NCBI GenBank assembly: GCA_027886185.1
Contig: WOAB01000524.1
Coordinates: 10,310,001 to 10,374,000 of the forward strand
Direction: 5' to 3'
DNA length: 64,000 bases
Origin: Rheum nobile
Lineage: Eukaryota; Streptophyta; Magnoliopsida; Caryophyllales; Polygonaceae
Shown piece by piece: positions 32,872-43,855 of the stretch. How positions within the stretch are numbered: the first letter of the stretch is position 1; each line of letters starts with the position of its first letter. The position numbers and the translations under genes were made by a program. Under the pieces are notes generated by a model. That model made no database searches. It had not been told where the DNA came from and worked only from the letters and a program-made list of their open reading frames with translations.

Positions 32872-33738
32872 TGTAGGATCGTACTTGTTAGTTATCGAGG
32901 GAACTGAGAGTCCAGTTCCCTAAGCAGTGGAATAAGTAAACAATAGCAGATTCAAGACAAGTTCCTTAGAGTGGGAACCTTTGATAACCAACTAGTTATC
33001 TAGGATAAAACCCACTACCTCTCTTGCAAGAGGATTTCAAAGTCTACTTCTTGTATTAATACTTCGGTTACAATCAACTAGAATAGAACACACAAATTTA
33101 AGTCTTAGACACACTAAGGACTTTCTATCTAGTTCGACCTAACCAAGCAACAACAAGCAAGCAACTTACTTAGTTCTTCTTCAAAGTACTCGGCACAACT
33201 TCTTCACATCACTCAGAATTCTTCTTCTTCATGAATGCGTAAAAAATGAGAGAGTTTCAATTACTTTATTTATATAATTTAATTACTAGAGGAAGCAAAG
33301 CTCCAGTAACCGAATCAAACAAATAAAATAATCAAAAGTAATCGTTAAAGATAACATTTGTTACCAAATATAATCTTTACCGATTTTTACATGTTTTGTT
33401 TCCATAAAGATAAACTTTTAAGCTCCTAAAATATATGGAAACAGGATAAGATCTCATAGTTCTCTCTCTAACTAAGATCTACCCTAAAATAGCTCGCTGC
33501 CGCTCTTCACAGATTAATCCAAGTGATTCCAGCGTCAGCAAGCTTTAGTTCCTTCCGCCAGTTCCCAAGTCTGGCGTCAGTGTCTCTGTCTTGTGCTTTC
33601 CGAATCCAGAGTTCCCTGTTTATCACACTAATGGAAATGTTAATAGCAAAGGTGTTTGTCATTATCAAAACTAGGAAAACTGAGGAAGGGAACTATGTAG
33701 GGAACTGGAGTTCCAGTTCCCAAATGTTCACTTTCTAA
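32872..33738 (-). repeat. LTR1 of the C array
   Basis: It starts TGTAGGATCGTACTTG (plus strand). Next to it on the C0 side is a primer site (minus strand TTGGTATCAG). It ends CTTTCTAAA against the polypurine tract (minus strand AAAAAGGGGGAAA), so the terminal CA is lost. It carries the short palindrome GGGAACTGGAGTTCCAGTTC near 33700. It aligns end to end with LTR2. Confidence 0.85.
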
Positions 33739-34261
33739 AATTTCCCCCTTTTTGATGATGACAAACATGTAGAACTGGCATATCGATATAGGCATGATTA
33801 ATATGTGAGGAAGAGCAAAACATGGCTAGATATAGAATGATCATTAGTGAATTACATATTCCCCCTTAACATCAGATCTAGTTCCTTAGTTCCCCCTTAA
33901 TGTAACAACTAGGTCAGAGTTCCTTTCAACCTATTAGTTTCGGATTGCCAAGTTCATTCCCCCTTTGGATATCATCGAAAAGAGTCAGTTAGATGAATAA
34001 CAAAGAGAACTTAGAGAGATAAATAAACTAATGCTGAACTCTAGAGAAATGGCACCGTAATAAAGATTGAAAGCAGATCATAAGCAGAGCAAGGAACACA
34101 AACAAGTTCATTAAATATAAAAAGGACAAGAACTACATAAACATCAGATTGATAAAAATTAAAACACTCAGAGACACACAAAAAGGATCATGATATGGAA
34201 GGGAAATCCTAACGAAACTACAAGTTCCGTGTCATCTGAGAAGGGAACTGAACACGGTCCC

Positions 34262-35536
34262 TTACTGCTTCTGGCCCTTGGCCCTGTCTTCCATGATCTT
34301 CTCGTCGACTAACTTCTCAATTTCCTTGACGAGAGCAGCAGTAGCCTTACACAACTCCACCACCATCTCATTGGTGAAGTTGCTACCCTTTTCCACAGCG
34401 GAGGCCACCTTGTCGAAGCCGTTAATCAAAGCAGTTTCAATATGCCCTAGACTGGTGAGGAGCACATGAGTGTCAGGAACCAGACGAGGATCAGACTGGC
34501 CAGGCAACATCTCCTCTTGTTCTTCCTCAGCTTCAGACACTTCATCAAGATGCACCATTTTTGCAAGGCGCTGCACAGTGGTCATGGTCAGGAGGCGAGA
34601 GAAAAGGGTCTCTGGGATGTTCGCGAGATAAAGACTAAGGCTGCTGAGCAGTTTCTTGATAAGGTTAGGATAGGGGAGAGCATGTGTTTTGTGGGATTTG
34701 TAGAATTGCATATGGGCCAGGGTAATGCGAGGGAGGTCAATGGGTTCTCCCAAGATAAGTTTCTCCATCAGAACGGCATCGGAGACGAGAACGGTGTCGC
34801 GCTTCTCTTGGCGGGGGACAATGTTCTTGATGAGAAAGGTATGGAGGATTTTCCGGTCAGGGCTCAGGTATTTGGTTAGGAGGGTTCCTTTAGAGGGAGC
34901 ATTCCCATCAAAAACAGTCTTGAGGATGGCGGCCTTGCGCTTGGCGGGCCAGTTCCTTTTCACTATCACCCTAAAGCCCTTGCCAGTCTCTAGGCCGATC
35001 ACAGAACCAATCACAGCGGCAGGTAAGGGTAGGAGTTTATCATCCCAGATGAGAAGGGCATCATGGACAGGTTGGTCTTCTTTGGCGGAGACATACTGTA
35101 AATTCTGATAGAAGAGGCGAACAAGATCCTCATTGACAGCGAAGGGCTCAGGAACCAGGTTGTCCCACCCCTGAAGTTGCAGCATGGAGTGAGCGGCATC
35201 GATGCTCTCATCATCAGCGGAGGCCCAGAATTCCTTGCCAACGATGAGGGGCTCCAGTATATTGTGGGAGGCGAGAGTAGCATTCACTTTGGAGGGTGCT
35301 TCATCATCAGAGTCTTCACTTGGTCGTTGAATTGGATCTTTCGAGGGAACTGAGGGATCCTGCACAGACTTTGAAGGCAATTTTTCATTGAAAACAACAT
35401 GAATGCTTTCCTCTACCCTTTTTGTCCGTTTGTTGAAGACTTTGTAGGCTTTGTTGTTTGAAGCATATCCGATGAAAATCCCTTCATCGCTTCGTGGATC
35501 AAACTTCCCCAGATTGTCCTTCCCATTATTGTGAAC
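34262..35536 (-). pseudogene. C1 non-RT domain fused behind integrase
   Basis: It continues the integrase frame after one TGA (35537-35539). A linker (FNEKLPSKSVQDPSVP, acidic SEDSDDEAP) leads to a domain of about 200 residues with LVRLFYQNLQYVS, VIGSVIGLETG, LLTKYLSPDRKILHTFLIKN, LGEPIDLPRITLAHMQFY, and then a charged tail (SEAEEEQEEM) and a probable helix rich in Lys/Glu. The pattern resembles the family known as putative plant transposon protein domain, whose role is unknown. That match is from memory. The frame ends with TAA at GQKQ. Confidence 0.6.
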
Positions 35537-35539
35537 AAA

Positions 35540-36241
35540 TCATTTGCATCCAAAGACACGCAAATGAGCAATGTTGGGAACTCGGCCACGAAGGAGCTCA
35601 TATGAAGTCTTCTCAAGCATAGGGCGTAGCATGGCCCGATTTAGGATATAGCAAGCTGCGTTGACGGCTTCTGCCCAGAAAGATTGAGAGAGCCCACTTG
35701 AGATTAGCATGGTGCGAGCCATATCTTCCAAAGTTCTTTTCTTCCTTTCAACAACCCCATTCTGTTGTGGGGTGTAGGGAGCTGAGAAATTGTGATCGAT
35801 TCCGTGTTCCCTGCAAAAGGTTAGAAAATCTCCATTTTCGAACTCAGTTCCATGATCGGAACGAATGGCTCGAAGAGATACATTCAATGATCTTTCAAGC
35901 AAGGGAACTAGCTCACTAAACCTATCAAAGACTTCACTTTTAGATTTAATAAATAATGTCCAAGTGAATCTTGAATAGTCATCAACAAGTACAAGAATAT
36001 ACCTGTTACCACCAATGCTTTGAACTTGCATAGGACCGCAAAGATCCATGTGAATGAGTTCCAGAGGGTTGGAGGAGCTTACCAGTGTTTTGGACTTAAA
36101 GGAACTGCGGACTTGTTTCCCTTGAACACAGTCATAGCAGATTTCTGACTTTTCAGCATTTATTTTAGGAAGGCCACGAACCAGTTCCTTTTGGCGCAGC
36201 TTGTGAATTAACTTGTTGCTTGCGTGACCAAGTCGTTGATG
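35540..36241 (-). pseudogene. C1 pre-integrase and integrase
   Basis: After the TGA at 36242-36244 the frame reads HQRLGHASNKLINKL and ICYDCVQGKQVRSSF (H-H-C-C zinc site), then the core: Asp in MDLCGPMQVQ, Asp in IRSDHGTEFEN, Glu in QNGVVERKKRT. So all three catalytic residues are present. The protein continues through FWAEAVNAACYILNRAM to RVFGCK, where a TGA replaces the codon that reads TGC (Cys) in the same place in C2 or its neighbour. Confidence 0.85.
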
Positions 36242-36700
36242 TCAGAGGTTTGTTTGATCGTCAATGGAAGAGAGACACAACTTCTCTTTGGGGACGAACT
36301 TTGGATCAATGATGTAGACATTATTGAACCTTTTTCCTTTCAGGATCACAATTCCCTGTCTGTCTTCCACGAAACATTCCTTTGAGGTAAAGCGAACCTC
36401 ATTTCCCCCTTGGTCACACAGCTGTGACACACTTATTAGATCAAAACCTAAATTTTCAACAAGATTAACGTTACTTACCTTAATGTGATCAGTGAGATTC
36501 ACACTTCCAGTTCCACAGATTATTCCCTTTCTCTTATCTCCGAAGGAAATAGTTCCTCCTCGGTCTTGCTGAAGTGATGACATTTTCTTTCTGTTTCCGG
36601 TCATATGGCACGAGCATCCACTGTCTATGTACCATTTGTCTTGTTGTCGCACTTCGTCTTGCACAAGGGAACTCAAACTTTTGGAACCTAGCTAAGCTTA
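36242..36700 (-). pseudogene. C1 protease
   Basis: SLVQDEVRQQDKWYIDSGCS shows the copia protease active site DSG, followed by CHMTGNRKK, GTGSVNLTDHIKVSNV and GFDLISVSQLCD. It shares the frame with integrase; a TGA after DDQTNL separates them. A frameshift near 36700 separates it from gag. Confidence 0.85.
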
Positions 36701-38627
36701 GCTTTTCTGGGTGAATGAGGTTGAAATCTTGTCTGTGGGTTAGAGGCAGGATCCTTTTCTTGTTATTAGTTTTCTGGTTCCTTTTCCTAGCATTTTCTTC
36801 CATTTGTCTTTTCTTGTGAATGCATTCATGAATATAGTGGCCATTCTTACCACAATTCCAACAAACACGATTATAGACAACATGACCATACTTACCATGA
36901 CCACGTCGGAATGGTCTTTCTTGTTTTCTTTGCTCAAAGTTAACTTTCTTACCTTCAGTTCCCTGAGCTTGGGCAACATACATCTTGTGAGCGTTTTGAC
37001 CATTGAACCAAGTTTGGTTCTCTTTGGGCTTTTGTTCAAGCACTTTTACCTTCTCTTCTAGGAACTGGGCTTTGTCGCGAGAGTTTTGCAATGCGCCACT
37101 GAGAAACTCATTTTTCTCGGCCAGTTCCCTTCTTAGTTTCTCACAGCAGAGCATGTTTCCAAAGAATCATTTTTACCAGAATAACCCAGACCATGACGTT
37201 GCTTAACAAAAACAGTTTGATTCACAATTTTCTCATTTATAGAGTGAGTAAGATGATCAAGTTTGTTCATGATTTCATTTAGCATAGAGGAGGTCTTATT
37301 TTCAGAGTCTGTAGTAGGAACTGTGGGGTTCTCAACATGCATAAGTTCCTTTTTAACATTTTTGCAAGACTCACACTTTCTTAGAGGATTAGCCAGTAAT
37401 TTCTCAGTTTCCTCAAGTTTCTTACTCCAGACAGAGTTTTCAGTGGTTAAGCAAGAAATTTCATCTTCATATTCTTCCAGTTTCTCTTGTAGGGAACTAG
37501 TTTCCTTTCCAAGTTTCTTAATTATTTTGACCAGTTGTTTTTTATCATATTCAAGAAGAGACTTGGTAAAGTCAGAAGAAGATACCTCAGAGTCGTCTGA
37601 TTTGGTTGAATCTTCCTTGGCCATTAGGCATCTGCCTTTAGTAGTTCCATTTGTTTCCAGTTCCTCTTCGGAGTCTTCTGAGTCATCTCCGAAGGTAGCA
37701 AAGAGAGCCTTCTTATGCTGAGACTGGTCATCATCGTTGGTGTTCTTAGGACAGTTCCTTGCCAAATGTCCTCTTTCCTTGCATTGATAGCATTGATATT
37801 CAGAGAGATCCTTTTTCTGGAAGTTTTTCTTGAACTTTCCTTTGATGAAATGCTTTCTGATATGCTTGGTAACCAAGGCGGTCATCTCATCCTTTTCATC
37901 TTCAAGGTCAGAGTTTTCTTCCTCCATTTCCAGCCTAGAAAATGCCTTTGAGATTTTTAAGGCAATTCCCTTCTCCATCTTCTTGGCAGAATTTGCTTTG
38001 AGTGCCTCCCTTTTATCAACTTCAAGTTTTCCTATGATTTGTGTTAAAAGGAAGTCCTTGAATGCCAGGAGTAGTCTTCAAAACTCTTTTGATGAGGCTG
38101 AATTTGGAGTTGAGTCCGTTGATGATGACAAGGGCTTTAGACCATTCATCAAGTTCTACATCGGCGTTGGTGAGTTTTGTGACAAGCCTTGTGAAACGTG
38201 AGTGATATTGAGATATGTTCTCAGTTTCAAGCATATCGAAAGTGTGGTATTCTCCTTCTAGAGCGAACTTCCTGCTTTGCTTCAGTTCCTCACTTCCTTC
38301 ATGCATCTCCTTCAGAGCAGTCCAGATCCCTTTAGCAGTTGGGATTCCTATCACCTTGTCCATATCTTCTCTTGTCAACCCATTGAGAATAAGTTGACGA
38401 GCTTTAGCATTTTTTTATTTGATGGTGTAGTACTCAGGCTTCCATTGGTCTTCAGTTAAGTCCTTAGGAATGACTCCATCACCATTCTCTATCACGCGCC
38501 AACACTGATAGTCCATGGTTTGGATGTAGTTGGTCATGCACTTCTCCCACCATTCTTCTTCTCCCTTCTTACGAATGTGGGGTTTGTTGATGGAGATTCC
38601 CAGGCTGAATTCGCTTGAACTAGACAT
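36700..38627 (-). pseudogene. C1 gag (SIRE-type, two zinc knuckles)
   Basis: From the ATG at 38627: MSSSSEFSLGISINKPHI, a TAA near 38412 (Glu in C0), LNGLTREDMDKVIGIPTAKG, DEWSKALVIINGLNSKFSLI, a one-base insertion near 38060, then the first knuckle CYQCKERGHLARNC, an acidic region, a long coiled-coil-like stretch (KIIKKLGKETSSLQEKLEEY), a frameshift near 37150, and the second knuckle CWNCGKNGHYIHEC. Long gag with a coiled coil is usual for the SIRE/Maximus group. Confidence 0.8.
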
Positions 38628-38678
38628 CTTGAAATCTGTAAACTAACACAAATCTAGAGCGCCTACTTTGATACCAAT

Positions 38679-39550
38679 TGTAGGATCGTACTTGTTAGTT
38701 ATCGAGGGAACTGAGAGTCCAGTTCCCTAAGCAGCGGAATAAGTAAACAATAGCAGATTCAAGACAAGTTCCTTAGAGTGGAAACCTTTAATAACCAACT
38801 AGTTATCCAGGATAAAACCCACTACCTCTCTTACAAGAGGATTTCAAAGTCTACTTCTTGTATTAATACTTCGGTTACAATCAACTAGAATAGAACACAC
38901 CGATTTAAGTCTTAGACACACTAAGGACTTTCTATCTAGTTCGACCTAACCAAGCAACAACAAGCAAGCAACTTACTTAGTTCTTCTTCAAAGAACTCGG
39001 CACAACTTCTTCACATCACTCGGAATTCTTCTTCTTCTTCGTGAATGCGTAAAAAATGAGAGAATTTCAATTACTTTATTTATATGATTTAATTACTAGA
39101 GGAAGCAAATCTCCAGTAATCGAATCAAACAAATAAAATAATCAAAAGTATTCGTTAAAGATAACATTTGTTACCAAATATAATCTTTACCGATTTTTAC
39201 ATGTTTTGTTTTCATAAAGATAAACTTTTAAGCTCCTAAAATATATGGAAATAGGATAAGATCTCATAGTTCTCTCTCTAACTAAGATCTACCCTAAAAC
39301 AGCTCACCTCCACTCTTCACAGATTAATCCAAGTGATTCCAGCGTCAGCAAGCTTCAGTTCCTTCCGCCAGTTCCCAAGTCTGGCGTCAGTGTCTCTGTC
39401 TTGTGCTTTCCGAATCCAGAGTTCCCTGTTTATCACACTAATGGAAATGTTAATAGCAAAGGTGTTTGTCATTATCAAAACTAGGAAAACCGAGGAAGGG
39501 AACTATGTAGGGAACTGGAGTTCCAGTTCCCAAAGGTTCACCTCCTAACA
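38679..39550 (-). repeat. LTR2 of the C array
   Basis: An 872-bp LTR, plus strand TGTAGGATCGTACTTG to CACCTCCTAACA, with intact TG...CA. It is the 5' LTR of C1 and the 3' LTR of C2. The purine tract of C2 (minus strand CAAAAAGGGGGAAAT) follows at 39551. Confidence 0.9.
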
Positions 39551-40042
39551 ATTTCCCCCTTTTTGATGATGACAAACATGTAGAACTGGCATATCGATAT
39601 AGGCATGATTAATATGTGAGGAAGAGCAAAACATGGCTAGATGTAGAATGACCATTAGTGAATTGCATATTCCCCATTAACATCAGATCTAGTTCCTTAG
39701 TTCCCCCTTAATGTAACAACTAGGTCAGAGTTCCTTTCAGCCTATTAGTTCCGGATTGCCAAGTTCATTCCCCCTTTAGACATCATCGAAAAGAGTCAGT
39801 TAGATGAATAACAAAGAAAACTTAGAGAGATAAATAAACTAATGCTGAACTCTAGAGAAATGGCACCGTAATAAAGATTGAAAGCAAATCATAAGCAGAG
39901 CAAGGAACACAAACAAGTTCATTAAATATAAAAAGGACAAGAACTACATAAACATCAGATTGCTAAAAATTAAAACACTCAGAGACACACAAAAAGGATC
40001 ATGATATGGAAGGGAAATCCTAAGGGAACTACAAGTTCCGTG

Positions 40043-41830
40043 TCATCTGAGAAGGGAACTGAACACGGTCCCTAACTGCTTCTGGCCCTTGGCCCTGTCT
40101 TCCATGATCTTCTCGTCGACTAACTTCTCAATTTCCTTGACGAGAGCAGCAGTAGCCTTCCACAACTCCACCACCATCTCATTGGTGAAGTTGCTACCCT
40201 TTTCCACAACGGAGGCCACCTTGTCAAAGCCGTTAATCAAAGCAGTTTCAATATGCCCTAGATTGGTGAGGAGCACATGAGTGTCAGGAACCAGACGAGG
40301 ATCAGACTGGCCAAGCAACATCTCCTCTTGTTCTTCCTCAGCTTCAGACACTTCATCAACATGCACCGTTTTTGCAAGGCGCTGCACAGTGGTCAGGGTC
40401 AGGAGGCGAGAGAAAAGGGTCTCTGGGATGTTGGCGGGATAGAGACTAAGGCTGCTGAGCAGTTTCTTGATAAGGTTAGGGTAGGGGAGAGCATGGGTTT
40501 TGTGGGATTTGTAGAATTGCATATGGGCTAGGGTAATGCGAGGGAGGTCAATGGGTTCTCCCAAGATAAGTTTCTCCATCAGAACGGCATCGGAGACGAG
40601 AACGGTGTCGCACTTCTCTTGGCGGGGGACAATGTTCTTGATGAGGAAGGTATGGAGGATTTTCCTATCAAGGCTCAGGTATTTGGTTAGGAGGGTGCCT
40701 TTAGAGGGAGCATTCCCATCAAAAACAGTCTTGAGGATGGCAGCCTTGTGCTTGGCGGGCCAGTTCCTTTTCACTATCACCCCAAAGCTCTTGCCAGTCT
40801 TCAGGCCGATCACAGAACCAATCACATCGGCAGGTAAGGGTTGGAGTTTACCATCCCAGATGAGAAGGGCATCATGGACAGGTTGGTCTTCTTTGGCGGA
40901 GACATACTGTAAATTCTGATAGAAGAGGCGAACAAGATCATCATTGTCAGCGAAGGGATCAGGAACCAGGTTGTCCCACCCCTGAAGTTGCAGCATGGAG
41001 TGAGCGGCATCGATGCTCTCATCATCAGCGGAGGCCCAGAATTCCTTGCCAACGATGAGGGGCTCCAATATATTGCGGGAGGCGAGAGCAGCATTTACTT
41101 TGGAGGGTGCTTCATCATCAGAGTCTTCACTTGGTCGTTGAAATGGATCTTCCGAGGGAACTGAGGGATCCTGCACATACTTTGAAGGCAATTTTTCATT
41201 GAAAACAACATGAATGCTTTCCTCTACCTTTTTTGTCCGTTTGTTGAAGACTTTATAGGCTTTGCTGTTTAAAGCATATCCGATGAAAATCCCTTCATCG
41301 CTTCGTGGATCAAACTTCCCCAGATTGTCCTTCCCATTATTGTAAACAAAGCATTTGCATCCAAAGACACGCAGATGAGCAATGTTGGGAACTCGGCCAC
41401 GAAGGAGCTCATATGAAGTCTTCTCAAGCATAGGGCTTAGAATGGCCCGATTTAGGATATAGCAAGCTGCGTTGACGGCTTCTGCCCAGAAAGATTGAGA
41501 GAGCCCACTTGAGATTAGCATGGTGCGAGCCATATCTTCCAAAGTTCTGTTCTTCCTTTCAACAACCCCATTCTGTTGTGGGGTGTAGGGAGCTGAGAAA
41601 TTGTGATCGATTCCATGTTCCCTGCAAAAGGTTAGAAAATCTCCATTTCCGAACTCAGTTCCATGATCGGAATGAATGGCTCGAAGAGATACATTCAATG
41701 ATCTTTCAAGCAAGGGAACTAGCTCACTAAACCTATCAAAGACTTCACTTTTAGAATTAATAAATAATGTCCAAGTGAATCTTGAATAGTCATCAACAAG
41801 TACAAGAATATACCTGTTATCACCAATGCT
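40043..41830 (-). CDS. Integrase fused in frame to a non-RT plant transposon-type domain (C2)
   Basis: Open from about 41830 to the TGA at 40043, at least 556 residues from the TTG at 41713. Order in the 556-residue protein: integrase second half (SDHGTEFGN with the second Asp at about residue 20, QNGVVERKNRT with the Glu at about 55, FWAEAVNAACYILN, the copia-type end FIGYALNSKAYKVFN to about 165), a Ser/Asp-rich linker (to about 210), the non-RT domain (LVRLFYQNLQYVS, HTFLIKNIVPR, DLPRITLAHMQFY, to about 420), and an acidic and helical tail ending KAKGQKQ-like and LGTVFSSLLR. The first Asp of integrase lies beyond a TAA near 41832 and a frameshift near 41900, so this copy is not a full enzyme. 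Unlike C1, no stop separates the two domains. The join has the same position in both copies. It may be expressed only as part of a retroelement polyprotein. Confidence 0.6.
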   Translation of the reverse strand, partial: SIGDNRYILVLVDDYSRFTWTLFINSKSEVFDRFSELVPLLERSLNVSLRAIHSDHGTEFGNGDFLTFCREHGIDHNFSAPYTPQQNGVVERKNRTLEDMARTMLISSGLSQSFWAEAVNAACYILNRAILSPMLEKTSYELLRGRVPNIAHLRVFGCKCFVYNNGKDNLGKFDPRSDEGIFIGYALNSKAYKVFNKRTKKVEESIHVVFNEKLPSKYVQDPSVPSEDPFQRPSEDSDDEAPSKVNAALASRNILEPLIVGKEFWASADDESIDAAHSMLQLQGWDNLVPDPFADNDDLVRLFYQNLQYVSAKEDQPVHDALLIWDGKLQPLPADVIGSVIGLKTGKSFGVIVKRNWPAKHKAAILKTVFDGNAPSKGTLLTKYLSLDRKILHTFLIKNIVPRQEKCDTVLVSDAVLMEKLILGEPIDLPRITLAHMQFYKSHKTHALPYPNLIKKLLSSLSLYPANIPETLFSRLLTLTTVQRLAKTVHVDEVSEAEEEQEEMLLGQSDPRLVPDTHVLLTNLGHIETALINGFDKVASVVEKGSNFTNEMVVELWKATAALVKEIEKLVDEKIMEDRAKGQKQLGTVFSSLLR

Positions 41831-41831
41831 T

Positions 41832-42048
41832 TAAACTCGCATAGGACCGCAGAGATCCATGTGAATGAGTTCCAGAGGGTTGGAGGAGCTTACCAGTGTT
41901 TTGGATTAAAGGAATTGCGGACTTGTTTCCCTTGAACACAGTCAGAGCAGATTTCTGACTTCTCAGCATTTATTTTAGGAAGGCCACGAACCAGTTCCTT
42001 TTGGTGCAGCTTGTGAATTAACTTGATGCTTGCGTGACCAAGTCGTTG
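41832..42048 (-). pseudogene. C2 pre-integrase remnant
   Basis: LGHASIKLIHKLHQKELVRG and ICSDCVQGKQVRNSFN give the zinc-binding part of the integrase, in another frame than the rest. It ends where C2 is truncated. Confidence 0.75.
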
Positions 42049-42277
42049 AGGATTGGAATCACAACTTGATCTGGAAGGGAGAGAAGAAGGAGGCTGCAAC
42101 GGTCATCGTCCGACGAACAGACAACAAGGAAGTGACATATTTGGAGGTCGTCGGGGCCGTCATCACCACAAATATACAACGACAAACTAGCGTCGGCGAA
42201 ACGGTGAATTGGTAGACTATTCGCGAGAAACGACTACTGCGGCGACAGAAGAGTGCGGATCGGAGGCATCTACAGAG
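42049..42277. other. Unassigned stretch
   Basis: Moderately GC-rich, short open frames only, no motif I recognise. It lies between the broken end of C2 and the hAT-like element. Confidence 0.3.
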
Positions 42278-42285
42278 ACGGCGAG

Positions 42286-42675
42286 TAAGGATGGGCATAT
42301 GGTCCGGACCAAACCGGACCGGTGGACCGTAAAATTGTTAATATATGGACAGTGGACCGTACCAGACCGATATGGTTCGGTCCTTTACGGTCCGGTCAAC
42401 GGTCCGGACTGGGAAGACCGGATTTCAGAATTTTCACCATTTTAATTGTTCGATTACGGTCCGGACTGTAAAAATTACGGTCCCGACCGGTACCGGACCG
42501 TAAAAATTACGCCCAAAATTGTAATGGAATTATTTTTTAATGTTTACGGTCCGACCGGTCCGGGCCGTAAAAATTACGGTCCAGACCGGGACCAAACCGT
42601 AAATGTCAAATTCTCGGACCGTGGACCGGACCGTAAATTTACGGTCCGGTGTTACGGTCCGGTCTACTTTGGCCC
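42286..42675. mobile_element. hAT-like non-autonomous element with GGTCCGG repeats
   Basis: A 390-bp segment with more than a dozen GGTCCGG/CCGGACC motifs in both orientations, mostly as ACGGTCCGG next to GTAAAAATTACGG. The ends TAAGGATGGGC and TTTGGCCC are only loosely inverted. ACGGCGAG (42278-42285) and ACGACGAG (42676-42683) may be an 8-bp target duplication with one mismatch. The motif is the same as in the better-defined element at 63249-63680. Confidence 0.45.
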
Positions 42676-42683
42676 ACGACGAG

Positions 42684-43855
42684 AAAATCAAAATCATAGG
42701 CTGGAAGAGAGAACAAAGGTTGAACAACAAGGGGAGAAGGAATTGTGAGCTGGAGCGTACAAGAGGGATGGAGTGGCCAGGTTCGCTTGTAAGCAAGAGA
42801 GAGGGAGGGGGTCAATTTGCAACAAGGTTTATTTTGTAGGGCATGTATAAAACTTGGATGAGGAAAAAGGGAAAAGGGCCCAAATTATTCCCAAACAAGT
42901 CTAATGATCACAAGTATGCTGAGACAATTTGATTTGGGCTCGGTAGTTTTGATCCAAGTCCAAATGTGGCTGCTGCCGCCGCCAGCCTACACCACGGCAA
43001 AGTCCAAAGGCGCATATTCAAATGGCTCGTGCGTTTGCCCTCAAATTTGAGGATGGGGCTCCTCACTTTCTCAACTCTAATGTGTCCAGAGCATTCATGA
43101 GAATTCGAACTAGTTCTTTCATAATCAAACTCAGAATAATGAAGAGGCTACTTGTCTTTAATTAGGTTAGTTAAAGGGTTGTTTCCTTGTATTTTCCATG
43201 GCTATATAAGCTAGCCTTGTTGCTCCTATTGTTGGGCCCAAGGCCCATTACTCCAGCCCAAGTTCTTCTCTTATTTGCTAGCCATATATATGGAAAATGA
43301 AGAGGAGAAGTGCACATGAGTGACATCTCAAATTGGGCACAAGTGTTTGCCCTAGTTGCAACCCTCATTTGAGAGATTCAAAGGAGCACAAGAGAGAGAA
43401 GGGAGATTGGAGAAGAGAGAAAATAAATTGGTGGAGAAAGTGAAGAATTTTCCTTGTCTACACCTCGGATCGTTCATCTCTTGTCCCGGGAAGCCGACAA
43501 CGGGTGTTTGTTGGTAGGTATCCTTCTTTAGTTGGATCTAATCACTAGTTATAAGTGTTTGTTGTTATATTGGAGATTTGCTTGAGTTGATTCTCCATAT
43601 CTTGTTATCTCCTGTGTGAGATTGATAACTGTATGAACACTTGTACTCTGTTTTGATGATTAGTGGATTTCATGCTCTGGCGGATGACAGTGGTTTTTTT
43701 TACCTCTCCTTAGGAGGGTTTTTCCCACTTTAATCTTGGGTGACTTGGTGCATTATTTCTGTTCTGGTTATGTTGCTTGATTGTGGTTTGATTTATGCGA
43801 TCTGGTTGGTTTTAGTTTGGTTGCCGAAAAGAGACCTAGGTTCCGCAAGAATACA
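42684..43855 (+). repeat. Probable copia LTR remnant
   Basis: It contains a TATA box (GGCTATATAAGCTAGCC at about 43201), a long leader-like stretch, and the plant copia LTR hallmark CTCTGGCGGATGACAGTGG, then CCTCTCCTTAGGAGGG and TTTTTCCCAC, then CTTGGTGCATTATTTCTG. No primer site, polypurine tract or partner LTR follows, and the ends are unclear. It may be a solo or truncated LTR on the plus strand. Confidence 0.4.

Larger units (their letters stand above)
33739..38678 (-). mobile_element. C1: complete interior of a SIRE-like element lacking RT
   Basis: 4.9 kb with iMet-type primer site (minus strand TTGGTATCAAAG at 38678-38666), gag, protease, integrase and a non-RT domain. No RT or RNase H motif (YVDD, SDSQ and similar) is found between integrase and the LTR. 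The last 520 bp (33739-34261) hold nothing recognisable. It must depend on another element for reverse transcription. Confidence 0.8.
30590..42048 (-). mobile_element. C array: tandem SIRE-like copia elements sharing LTRs (C2-LTR-C1-LTR-C0)
   Basis: On the minus strand the order is partial interior C2 (42048-39551), LTR2 (39550-38679), full interior C1 (38678-about 33739), LTR1 (about 33738-32872), partial interior C0 (32871-30590, interrupted). Each LTR serves two interiors. Such LTR-interior-LTR-interior chains arise by unequal recombination between LTRs. Both outer ends are truncated: C0 stops inside gag, and C2 begins inside the pre-integrase region. Confidence 0.85.
39551..42048 (-). mobile_element. 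C2: 3' half of a further SIRE-like element
   Basis: It carries the rear part of pre-integrase, integrase, the non-RT domain and the polypurine tract, and is truncated at about 42048 where homology to C1 (GCGTGACCAAGTCGTTGA) stops. Confidence 0.8.

Noticed and set aside
34278..35283. Several plus-strand and off-frame minus-strand frames over the C1 non-RT domain
   Set aside because: They are shadows of the minus-strand frame that matches C2.
42209..42839. Frames of 78-100 codons over the GGTCCGG region
   Set aside because: They translate a repeated DNA motif inside a hAT-like element.
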